From Tubulanus polymorphus (Eukaryota > Nemertea > Palaeonemertea > Tubulaniformes > Tubulanidae): a stretch of 64,000 nt of DNA. A model generated the notes under the pieces. That model had not been told where the DNA came from and did no database searches. It saw nothing but the letters and a program-made list of their open reading frames with translations. The stretch lies in contig NC_134033.1 in NCBI RefSeq assembly GCF_964204645.1, forward strand, positions 14,324,155 to 14,388,154. Direction: 5' to 3'. The position numbers were made by a program, and so were the translations under genes. Below are positions 39,201 to 49,514 of this stretch, in pieces. The stretch's first letter is position 1; each line of letters begins with the position of its first letter.

Positions 39201-42200
39201 ACGCTTAGGACGTTTTGATAACGTTTTCGATTTTTCCGGGGTTGTGATTTGTTGCAGGAAGGTCAGGTTCACCGTGGAACAATGGTGTTCACTGATTCCC
39301 CGATTGTGGACAGAAAGCGTCGATCTAGCGTTGAGATCATAACAGAATACAAAGCCGGGGAATCTCACGTAAGACATTATCGAAAAATTAAAAAAAAAGT
39401 TAGAAAGGGTCGATATTCCAAGCTGCAGTCTCTGTCTTACGAACTCAAATGCTATGGAATTCACGTATTTATATTATTTTACGTCCAGCCTCATTCTATA
39501 TCTTAAGATAAACATTCTACGCTCAGTTGCACGATCGTGTGCTGGAACGAATTTGATTTACCGTACCTAACGTAGTTAAACATATACAAACCAAAAATGG
39601 AATCGGTCTTGAACAACGTTATGAACCTTTTAGCTACATAAACTTTTCATGAATAGATCTTGGATAAATAGGACATAAATAGAAAATAGAAAATTAATAG
39701 AAAATTAAGTTCCTGTTATACAAAAACATATTTTTGGGCCAGCTTGGATAATAGACCCCGCATGTTCGCTTCATCACAACGTATATAATACGCTGCTTTA
39801 TTCACACTAATTACGTCATCAACGCTACCGCGCACACACAGACGCATTCACATTTCCAAAGCTTCATTTGACAGGTTTTTTCTTTATAGATTAAAATGCT
39901 CTACCTGTCCGTGGCCCGCCATATGTTTTTCTAGTTAACCTGTCGTCAATGAGAAGTAGTGTAATAAAAATCATCGTCACGTTCATCACCACTTCATCGC
40001 TTCGTCCAAACGAGCATGCTTCATCACATTTTGTGTCGGCGCATTTTGTTTACAACGTTCGAACCCTTTTCTGATTGTTTAGGCTGACAAACGCGATGCT
40101 AAAATACAGATTTACGCCCTGGACACGGATACCTCTGATTCGGGAGAATTCGGAACCCCGACAGTCGTTCGCGAGGTTCGTACGGTTCGCCGCCATCGAG
40201 GACATCGACGCAGGTAAAGACGCTTCACATGTCGTGTTGAATGTATACATGTATTGCGTATTACTATGATATGATATTCTATTATAGTGAAGTAGATTTT
40301 TACATGTACTTTAATCTGACACGTTTATCTTTAAAAAAAAAGTTCCCTCAATATAACTCTTAATGTTACATGTACTTGATGATTGTACCGGGGGAATATG
40401 CAAATGATGCAGTAAAACAAGCCGCGGCCAGAAAACCACCCCTTTCAGACATGCATAGTTTAGAGGATCCTTTCTGGAATTCAGGCATTTATTGTAAATT
40501 CATTAGTTCACATTCAATCGAAAATGCACGCCAATCAGAAATTTGAAGGAGTGTCCGAGGGGATGGTGCATGCTGCAGATTGATACCTGCATTGAATTCA
40601 CCATAGTGGTGGGATTAAATCTGGAACCTTTAGTGTCTAATAGTTTCATGACTATCCGTTTATTTAGTTTTATTTAAACCTAGTGATATATATCCTTTCT
40701 TTCCTGTTACAGCGCCTCTGCTGAGGACCTACTGTAAATATTTACGACAGTTTAACATTTATATCATTTTTATCTATAACCTGCACTTATTTAATAAGCT
40801 ATTGTACTCCTCTTTCGTTAATGAACTCTCAACTGAATACACTGATTTGATGTTATTCATATGCAAGCACATATTGACCTGATTGGCTGATAGATATCAC
40901 TGACGCCATCACTCTTGCGCGCTCCTAAAAGTGGCAAATCTGGTTGTATTCGGTACACGTTCTGCGAAAGGAGGGTAAACCAAGTTGACACAATACGCTT
41001 TAGACCCGTCATCGGCTTGGCATACTCAAAGTTTAGAGAAAGTTTCAACGCTGAATTCGTCTTTTTTCTGACAACCAGAAAATTCGTCGTATTTATTTTC
41101 CAGCTTAAGCGTCTAAAATGTATAAGACAACATATAAAATGCTTCGATCATCACAGTTTAGCCTTTCACAGTAATCATTGTCACATCAATAAACATATTC
41201 TCTTGTAGCACTGACTCTACTACTTCCTCCAATACATTATCATATATTCTGTATATACCTCTGCTTTTTCAATAATGAAAAACATCTAAGATAGGTAAAC
41301 TCGTCCACTATTTTAGAGATCAAGGCTTATAATATTAAGGGGTTTAAACAAAGTGGTAATGCTATATTCAGACTATATAAATGCAGAATTTGCTAATATA
41401 TATACATAGGGGTAAAATCATGTCGTTGTAATATTTTTCGTACACGTCTTGAATTTGATTCAATTCCAACCTTTCTTTTCATTTAGAAGCGCGTCAATCC
41501 CGAGAAACGCTAAACTACGCGCTGTCTACGATATGGGAGATCCTACCGCTACTGACGGTATAATAGAATACGCTACCGTTCACAAGAAACACGTCAGAAG
41601 AAGCCCATCTCCGGATATACTGTTTGTTGTAAGTAATACCGACTTCATTCAATCATCACTGCAGAAGAAGTATAGATTACCATGCGGACTCATTCACCCA
41701 AGGAGCTTAAGCTCATCATCACCAATAAGATCAGTTAACCCATAATCACTCTTCTGTTTTCACAAGAAGATCTTACTCTTCTTAAACCAATTCAATTTCT
41801 CAAATCGATTTATGATGTTATCCCTTCTGTGAAACACGAGCCGTGAACACGACTCCTCTTCAAACCCTTTCATCATCAATAGATAATTGATCTGATCGAT
41901 CGTATTTTTAGGAGGAAGGTGAACCGGCAGTGAGGACCAGCCGTCAGCGATCAGCCTCGCCCAGTGAAGGACAGAAAGTCGAAACTGTAGTGGTAAAACG
42001 ATCGGGAAAACGTTCGAAGAGTCGCGAGATTCTGGATGATTCGGTGTTCGCCCCGGTTCATCAGATCGACGCGAACGCTACGGCAACTCGAGTCGTACAT
42101 CGTTCCTCGTCGCGACCTCGTACACCGACCACCAGCTACCCCTCCTCGCATTATAAAGCCTACGAAATCGACATCGACCAGGAGCCTGCGAGATACGTCA

Positions 42201-45200
42201 TCGACGATCGTAAAGCGAGGACACTTAGTTTGGGTACGTGATGTAATCCATCATTTCTTACCAGGGCAAATTTTGTTATCGTAGTTAATCAACTATCTGT
42301 GAACTAAGTGAAACCGAATGTCAGCTAGTCAGAACAATAATCTGGAAAATAGCGTACTTTACGGTTGAGCACAGTCGCTAGTTCCAAAATACCTGATCTG
42401 AAATGCGTTAGATCAATTATAAGCTCTGAGCACTAAGCCGTGGACTAACTACGAAAACAGAAGTTCGCCATTCTCCCATACCCTAGCCTTAGTATGCCAG
42501 ATACACCGTTCTGTAGACACAGGCTAAGTACATAATGGTCAACCATGGAAAGGTTTCGTACCATGACCGATGTTAACGATGCCACCACGTTTGAATCTAT
42601 GACGAGGGAGGATAATCCTTGTATCCAGCACAAAACTTGGTCTGCATGGAAAGGTCTTGTATTTGTTTCGATTGCTTAAGTTAATTAAGTTACATGGAGC
42701 TATATATTTTGTATCGTCGGCCAATCCTTTCATTTCAATTGCCAAATCAGGTTGTCACGTTGCTCGTTCCTTTTTCGTAGGACGTGGTTTGGACCCGCCA
42801 GCGGCCGAGAAAACCTACCGCACGACATTAAGAACACAACTGAGCAATGCGGACAAGTCGCCGACTCGTAAATACGTGTCGTCCGAACAGCTTCACATCA
42901 GCCGAAATCTGGAACCGATCGAGATCACCGACGATCCGAATACAGATCGCGTTGTACACGAGATCTGGCATGACAAAAAACCGCGTCACCATCGCAGCCA
43001 AACGAGACTGATCGAGACAACGACGACCGAAAGAGGGCGCAGCAGAACCCCGAGTAGCCAGCGAGAGGAAATAACCTACGTCACTAGTCCACGTGTCAAG
43101 GTAACTAAAAGGCTTTCCAAATAAATGAAAGATAAGATCCCCAAAACCAAAGAAAAATGAGTCCGAAAAGTTTCTTAACCAGCAGTTCAATTGATGGTTC
43201 AGCGATTGATATCGCAATATTCTTCAGTATTACTTAAGATGGCTAATAGGATATAGTCGACATGTCGAATAGAATTTTAGATGACACATGTTTTGAAACC
43301 TGGAACTATTTATTGTGGAATATGTTCTTATGTAATACTTACAACACGGGCACAGTGTTTATGATCGAGGTTATTTTCCAAAAAATTCCAAAACTACTTT
43401 TAAAACCATTCTAATGGAATAGAAGAGGGTATTCATGAGTGTTTTTACTAAATTCTAGGAAATTCGCCGAGAAGAGAAGCCAGTATATCTGGTGGCCGAT
43501 TCGAGACAAAGCGAGGTTGTGGTCGATGCACCGATGTACGTTGTGTCCGATACGTCAACCAGACAGGAGATCGCACGACCATCGACTCCAACCACAACCA
43601 ATCGACCGCTTTATGTCGTAGAATCTAGACAGGTACGTTCCGAAGAAACGTGATATCATGCTGTCCGTCAGAACCTTTTAGTCTATGCTTCATGAAAACT
43701 TACCGAGCCACATAAGAACTAGAATTAGTTATTTCTCAGTCGCTCAAAATAGGATTACCCAACCATTTTAGCCTTCTGGACAATTAGCGGTAAAAAGTTG
43801 GGTGTTAAGAAGCTAAAGCAACGTAAACTAACTTTCTTACCTGCCAGCTTACTGTAAAGGACGATGCAAAAAAATCTTGTAACGAATATGTAAGTAGCCT
43901 CAGCGAGGATCGAACTCGGATCTCTTACGCCGAATGCAAGCGAGCTAACCATTAGACCAATAGTATTAGTATACATGTGCAGTGTGGTTGTACTGCTTAG
44001 GTCATAGTAATTCATGGAATCATGCCTAGCTACCTTTTCTAACCGCATGATGTTATTATCAACGTCATCGCTTTGAAATCTCTATGGCTATGTTTATCGC
44101 TCGTAACAGGACGAACGATCAAGAACAGCGACACCGACAGTCGTACGAGAGAGGGAGGTTCGAAGCCATACGATCGAACCGGCTCCGAAGATGGTAGAAC
44201 GACGTACGACGACTACGAGCACGTCGACAGATCGTCGTTCAGTTGAGGTGGACCATCGAGATCAACAGATGAGGGTACATCGACGTTTTCACTTAAGATA
44301 AATTGACGAGTTGTTCAACTTTAGTCACGCTTTTTTTCTGCGTCGACGTCGAAGAAGAAATGCGTGGCGTAATGTCTCTAGTTACTTACTAAAAACTGAT
44401 GGATAGACCAGAGAGGTGCACGCCTCTTTGGCACCTCCCTGTAGAGACACAGATTATTTTCTTCGTTTGGTTACCTCAATTAAATTTTCAAGGAATTGCG
44501 TATGATTTATATCTTAATTCGTTCAAAGCTTTCAAATTGTTTCTCCTTTCTATTCAAGCTTACTATCAGTATACCGGCAATTCGTGTAAAAAGTCTTTTA
44601 TCTCTTGTCGGGTCATTTTTCCACGATCGACTATCGGTTAAGGTTGGCCTTTTATTGCGCATCATACGCTTCCTCGGGATAAGTTTAAATACCTGCAGCA
44701 CGTTGTTGTTTTAGTCGCATGCCAGGGACCACCGCTATCGGTCTAATCAGTCTGGAAGCGTTCCAATTTTGTACGTGTCGTCTGTTGATGGTGACGACGT
44801 CAGAGATTATGACGACGACGATGACGATATACCGTCTAGCAGCGCCGCCGATGTACGTACAACACAAAATACGTAGATTAGTGATATGCTTAGTGCCGAT
44901 GATTACCCGCGGACCAGCGATATATGAAAGGCTGGTTTCCAACACGTTTTCCAACTGATGCCCGCTACTACTGCATCGCGTATCACAGTTATTTACGCCA
45001 TCAGCTTCAAGCGCCAAACGTATCTTCCAAAGCTACCTTATGCTATCCCAGCATTAGACCCGATATGCTTTTCGGTGTAGGCCTTTGCGGGTGAATATAC
45101 TATACTGTTAATGGGTTTACCACATCAAAACCACGAGCTCGAGTTTACAGGATGCTGACAAATTATGTATCAGGATTAGAATGATGTTGCTTCTATGCCT

Positions 45201-48200
45201 ATTATAGTTGTGGGATGCTTGCTGCTCTTTTTCTCAGCTTCAGCATAAGCTAAAATCTTGAATTAAACTGTACAAAAGCCGTAAATGCCATGGAAAACGA
45301 ATGCCGCATTCAGGGAAGTCGTTAAGGAAGCATAAGTTGCCTATAATGTGTTTGTTAAAATGGCACTTCTTAGTTGTTTTGTTGTAATTTGTCACGCAGT
45401 TGTGAATGATTGTCGCTATGCTTATTTGCTTTATTTTTCATAGTGGCCTTCTGAGAAGCAATTAGTGAAGCCCGTCCCAGTGTACCCCGGGGTAGGTTTA
45501 GCAGGCTCCTTCATAAAACGTCTCTATAACTTTCTAAAATCAAAATATAACATTATCACACCATTTCAATCCCTCGTGATTAGGTCAACGTATATTTTGA
45601 TAAAGCGAACGCAAGATGACAAAATACGTTACGTATATCGAGCTTTTAAGGCTCCACACATTTACAGGCCTTCACATACACATGTCATTCCACGATACCC
45701 CGAAATTCCCCAGGTCAGTGACCCGACGCACCACCATTACTGCTTAGCTGCTCACAAGCTTGTCGTAGCTACCTTTAAACTACTATCTCTAACAAATAGA
45801 AAAATAACTCAGAAATCGGTTTCCAAGTTATAAAACACGGTATAACTGTGAAACCGGTTACTGAATCTTAGTTAACACAAACAAACGTAACGTAATGTAG
45901 TAATGATTTTCCAATCGACCATCCTGAAACTATCAAAAAATACTTCAATTAATTTCTCATACATGTTTGGATTGAGATGTAATTTTACCATTTGTGCTCT
46001 CCTCAAATCGAACTCAACTATCGGTGAAATAACAAATGAAGTGATTTTCCTAATTGATTCAATTAACATCGCGTGTGATTGTTATTTTCTATTGTGTAGT
46101 CTACTTCTCGACATGTACAAGATAACCAACTGAAACTGCCCAAAGATAACCGCACGTCGTTGTACGTCTCAAGTGAGAGTCTGGATAAACTAACCCGTCA
46201 ATCGCCCATACCAAAAATTATAGTGCGTACCACATTCTCATACTTATTAGGGGCCATATTTCAAGTTATTTGGTAACGTTGGTTTGGACGCTTACTGTCA
46301 AAGAGAACTGTTAATATGATTCCATTCCATAATATTTTCTCTGATCACTAATACCAATAACTTTTGATGTGGCCTCAAAGACTACTTGATAGTTTCTAAT
46401 TTCTAATTGCGTAATTGATAACTTAGTTTAACGGTAATACCATCATCAAACTTATCTAGTTTTCTACTTCGCATGTCTATATACATGTATGTGTACAATG
46501 TTCAGAATATTTGATGTCATATTCTTAACCAAATTATTTAGACTCCACAAGACAACAGAACGCAGCGCTATTATTCAGAAGATTCACAACATAGCTCTAT
46601 GCCCGACCAACGTCAATCGACGGCTTACGTCGAGTCTCGCGAAGAGCGTCGATACGTTCAGGCGCCACCGTCGGGAGCTGCTACCGAGCAAAGGGTTGGG
46701 GAAATGTTCAACAGAGCTAGACAAGAGGAGCAACGACGTAAACCTGAAGATTATCAAACTGACGCAACGCAGACCTACGTAAGTAGCCTATAGTGATATC
46801 AGAAAGCATGTATTGAATGTAGCATGGTATCTAGATTTTCCAAACTAACAAGTAAATGAACGTGTAGATGCTTGCATGCAGCAATACCAAAAATTGGAGC
46901 TAATAAAAGCGACAGAGATGACGTTTTTTAAATTTAACATGGTAGCATTGCATCGAAAGCACTCCATTTATGATCAGACGCGTGTACCATCTCGGTAGTC
47001 ACCCTATCGACGTGCACCAACTCCATTCACAATGCTGCTTCAAATTAACTATCCATAGCATGTGTTTATAGTATCTGTCTCTCTACGTATTTAGCGGAAT
47101 ACTAAACGTGCTCCTATAGCCGACATTGAGGACGAATACGCCGATGAAGATTTCTTAGGTTATAATGAAAAGGTAAGATTATCATCGGCGGCGAGAAGAA
47201 ATCCCTTCTAACCTGATATCTTACACGATACTATTGCCAGAAATGTAGGATAGATCTATGAGTACATTGTCTCTGAAAATCTTTTTAATCTGAAATGAAC
47301 ATTCATAAAACTTCTCCTAAACTAGGTAAACAGCTAAAAAATAATGACGACAATTATTTACCACGCGTTTGCCTCATTAGTAAGATAACACGGTTTTTCT
47401 CACTACTAATAGTGCTTACGTTCTGTTAATTTGTTTTCTTCCTATTCTTTCTAACACGATTAACAATAATTTACTTTTTCTATTCTATCGTATATAGCCA
47501 CCTGCCACATACTTACGAAAACGTAAAAAAACTGTTAAGGTATACATGCATGCAAATAAATGTGGCCACATTAATGATAATGCAACAGAATAAATGTGGA
47601 TTTACTATTAAAAACTAATTTGTAGAACGCGTTATATGTAGGTGTAATCTTTTCGTTCTCAGATGTACGAACCACTTACTAACGGAAATTCTCCCCATTC
47701 CCAAGGACGAGTAAATGATCCGCCATCTTCTAAGCAAAAATCCCAGTATAATTCCGAATACCAAAGGGTAGGTTATTGTAACGATTGGATTATCAATTAA
47801 CGATTAGGTTAGATGTCAAACACTATAAAGGTTATCCACAAGAATATCAGGTACAATCGATAGTCCGGAGATCTAGTTTCCATCATCAATCATCATCCTG
47901 TTTTGGCCGTCCTACAAACAATATTTCATTCTCAGGTCTTCAAATATTGATTCGAAGATTATCAAACTTATGTTAAATGTTTGCTTAGTTGAAATGCCCT
48001 ACAGAAGTGCATCTATTCCTAGAATCCCCAGGAACATACTTATTGCTAAAATCAATTCATGAAATTCAATTGGCGTCTTGGCTATTCTAATCTTAGAGGC
48101 CTGTTGTATCGATAAAATAGACCTGCCAAAATTAAATACTTCCTTGTGCAGTCGACCCTAAAATAGGAATTGATACCTAACTCAATGCTGGGCTAGCAAT

Positions 48201-49431
48201 TGCAATAACCATATACTATTTGTGCATGCACTCTTGCCTGCTTAGTCAATCATTGTCTTGCACTTTCTTGTCTTGTTCTCGTATAGCATGACTGTTTTCT
48301 CGAATATTTTCTACAGCTACCATCGCCTATCAGTACAACTACAGTACAATCTACCACCGCCTCGGCATCCACCGCGAATGTCACTAAAACAGCAAGTAAA
48401 CAATCATTAAAGGTGTCTCGTGACAATAGACGATCTTTGCACATATCATCTGATTCACTAGACAAAGAACAGGAGGAGATGACTAAAAAAGTATGTAGCG
48501 GGCAAACCTTTCTGCCTAAGAAAGACGGTGTCGTCTCAAATTACGTATACGCTAAAAGAAATATAGAAATGAAATAGACTCCATTTTTTTTTTTTTTGTG
48601 TTGTTGTAAGTTGAATTGCTTTCTGCAGGTTGAACAAAGATTAGTTGCAACTGATCCGGAAACCTTCGACATGTATGAAGAGGAGCAGCATGAGGAATGG
48701 CAGGTATGCTATCGCAAAGCTCCTTTACCTTATACGTGACTATTTCGATCTGGTGAAAAACTATTCAAGTTTTAGACTGAATCCCGTTACACTGCGCTAT
48801 TCTCAATCCTGAATCTATTTCATAGGTTTAGTTTTCATCAGTTATGCACACAGCAGCTCTGCATGGGTTTGCTTTATTTCAGATACAAAACACTGAAATT
48901 CAGCCGGTAACTTACACGAAGACATATAGTTACGAAACGACAGAAGGGAATGCCCAGTCTAATCAGATGATGTCAGGTGGTACGAACCAAATGATAACTG
49001 GTGGTCAGATGCAGGGTGGTGGTGGCCAGATGATGTCAGGCGGTGGAGGGACCGTCCAAATGATACCAGGCGGCGGAGGTGGCGGCCAGATGATGTCAGA
49101 CGGTGGAGGCTCGACGTCATATAGCTATGAATCTTCCAACCAGCAGTATGGTGATGCGAATATGAAAGGTGTCGTTGGAGGACAGGCGCTGATGCAAGGT
49201 GGTGGAGGCTCTGGTGGAATGGAGATGCAGAGCGGTGGCACGATGATGCAAAGCGGTGGAGGAGGAGGCAGTATGCAAGGAGGAGGTATGGCCATGCAGC
49301 AAGGAGGTGGTCGAATGCAGAGTGGTAGTTCAAGGCAATATTCTAGTAGTTCACAGTATTCATCTGGAGGAGGTGGAGGCCAAGGACAATCTTCTGTCGC
49401 TTCCGGCGGAGCATGGTCCCGGCGATATTAA
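24830..49431 (+). CDS. Large Ig/FnIII transmembrane protein with long repetitive cytoplasmic tail
   Basis: 33 coding exons all keep frame, 1824 aa. Exons: 24830-24908, 31863-32201, 32719-32867, 33173-33323, 33395-33585, 33830-33935, 34045-34200, 34431-34508, 34585-34644, 34720-34836, 35306-35338, 36036-36158, 36860-37208, 37284-37405, 37934-38318, 38652-38829, 39258-39368, 40083-40213, 41487-41628, 41912-42233, 42781-43100, 43459-43632, 44110-44274, 45444-45491, 45651-45713, 46100-46222, 46542-46778, 47095-47172, 47498-47539, 47663-47767, 48317-48490, 48629-48703, 48883-49431. Order: signal peptide (1-26), region ending RQKR (128-131), Ig1 (140-239), Ig2 (240-338), FnIII-like (339-475), Gly-rich stalk (476-561), TM (562-588), 20-Cys juxtamembrane block, then a tail of about 1200 residues. 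Its architecture suggests an adhesion or signalling receptor. I recognise the domains but no named family for the whole. The weakest splice sites are the acceptor of exon 15, the donor of exon 12 and the acceptor of exon 25. Confidence 0.82.
25406..25580. mobile_element. Foldback element with perfect 20-bp central hairpin
   Basis: CACCCTAGAGATCATCGTCA and its exact reverse complement flank a 2-nt loop at 25406-25447, followed by the right arm of the 14088-14357 family. The right terminus is complete, ending with 'ccgttcaccacgtttgagtgtgg'. This copy defines the outer end missing from the 14357 side. Confidence 0.8.
26997..27140. mobile_element. MITE-like TIR element, copy B
   Basis: Starts ggctggttgcacagtcgtg and ends gactacgtaactggcccc, inverted to each other. 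Internal 'ggtcttaaatcttaagactg' is shared with copy A at 2-141. Confidence 0.75.
27249..27279. repeat. (AT)n microsatellite
   Basis: About 15 AT units, directly downstream of TIR element copy B, within the first intron of the Ig/FnIII gene. Confidence 0.9.
27725..27900. repeat. Interspersed repeat, pair member 2
   Basis: Diverged relative of 9590-9752, in the same orientation. See that entry for shared blocks. Confidence 0.5.
32252..32367 (+). repeat. tRNA-like sequence (possible SINE head)
   Basis: A B-box match (gggttcgagtcc) follows an A-box-like 'taactgagttggataagggg'. A clean cloverleaf is not formed. It lies in intron 2 of the Ig/FnIII gene. Confidence 0.35.
32719..33323 (+). other. 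First Ig domain (two exons)
   Basis: 32719-32867 and 33173-33323 encode residues 140-239. FCKAEGNPPPTLSWF gives the B-strand Cys and core Trp. DSGNYTCVG gives the F-strand Cys with the usual D-x-G-x-Y-x-C pattern. The intron inside the domain is phase 0, and both borders are phase 1. Confidence 0.88.
33395..33935 (+). other. Second Ig domain (two exons)
   Basis: 33395-33585 and 33830-33935. INCTATGFPTPTYKFYRAG supplies the first Cys, with Phe/Tyr in place of the core Trp. LGAYRCQAANAHGSD supplies the second. N-glycosylation sites are visible (NCT, NST). It has the same exon architecture as Ig1, pointing to duplication of one Ig unit. Confidence 0.85.
33629..33755. mobile_element. Small TIR element in intron 5 of the Ig/FnIII gene
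   Basis: The left end (ggcgcaggaaaa) and the right end (ttttcctgcgcc) are inverted copies about 100 bp apart. Non-coding, MITE-like. Confidence 0.55.
36860..37405 (+). other. Gly-rich stalk, TM helix and Cys-rich juxtamembrane block
   Basis: Exon 13 encodes a Gly/Ala-rich run, then AWFWFWVFFIILLIFLIFV as the start of a 27-residue TM segment. After it come 17 Cys in about 50 residues, including two MCPCC repeats. Exon 14 adds KRGVCICCPT and a basic, Lys/Ser-rich stretch. The Cys cluster directly inside the membrane could be multiply palmitoylated or bind metal. That is inference. Confidence 0.85.
38488..38572 (-). repeat. tRNA-like sequence (SINE-like)
   Basis: The minus strand reads gtggcgtgggcgaatggttag (A box) and gggttcaaatccc (B box), with a long spacer like tRNA-Ser/Leu types. 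The T stem is imperfect, so a tRNA-derived repeat is likelier than a working tRNA. It lies in intron 15 of the Ig/FnIII gene. Confidence 0.5.
40713..40737 (+). other. Alternative last coding exon of the Ig/FnIII gene
   Basis: A good acceptor (tttcctgttacag) is followed in the correct phase by SASAEDLL and a TAA. Joined to exon 18 (ends 40213) it closes a 960-aa protein. The exon used by the long form at 41487 begins with the same codons in sense (SAS...). AATAAA stands downstream at 41188-41193, before the next exon. Confidence 0.65.
41188..41193 (+). terminator. Candidate poly(A) signal of the short isoform
   Basis: AATAAA lies about 450 bp after the early stop and about 290 bp before the next constitutive exon, in a stretch with no competing splice evidence. 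Confidence 0.5.
43893..43965 (-). repeat. tRNA-like sequence (SINE-like)
   Basis: The minus strand carries tggtctaatggttagctcg (A-box like) and gagttcgatcct (B box) about 40 nt apart. A full cloverleaf with paired acceptor was not found. It lies in intron 22 of the Ig/FnIII gene. Confidence 0.45.
48883..49431 (+). other. Gly/Met/Gln-rich C-terminal exon
   Basis: 182 residues plus stop. After TYTKTYSYETTEG come repeated QMMSGG, QMITGG and QMIPGG units in a Gly background, then a Ser/Tyr/Gln/Gly segment ending GGAWSRRY. The composition resembles intermediate filament tail or prion-like low-complexity domains. The repeat is imperfect at DNA level and therefore not a simple microsatellite. Confidence 0.85.
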
Positions 49432-49495
49432 CGATAAGCTTAACTTCCTTCCATATTATGGTGCTTCAATATTGATAATAATCGAATGAAAAATG

Positions 49496-49514
49496 AATAA
49501 ATAGATGTAATAAA
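49496..49514 (+). terminator. Poly(A) signals of the Ig/FnIII gene
   Basis: Two AATAAA hexamers (49496-49501 and 49509-49514) lie 65-83 bp after the stop codon. More AATAAA hexamers occur near 50090 and 50190. Confidence 0.6.

Noticed and set aside
45668-45713. Acceptor tttacag at 45667 for exon 25 of the Ig/FnIII gene
   Set aside because: It breaks frame with the well-supported next exon at 46100. The upstream acceptor at 45650 keeps phase 0 on both sides.
48959-49333. Minus-strand 124-codon His/Ser-rich frame
   Set aside because: Antisense of the Gly/Met repeat exon, with no independent evidence.
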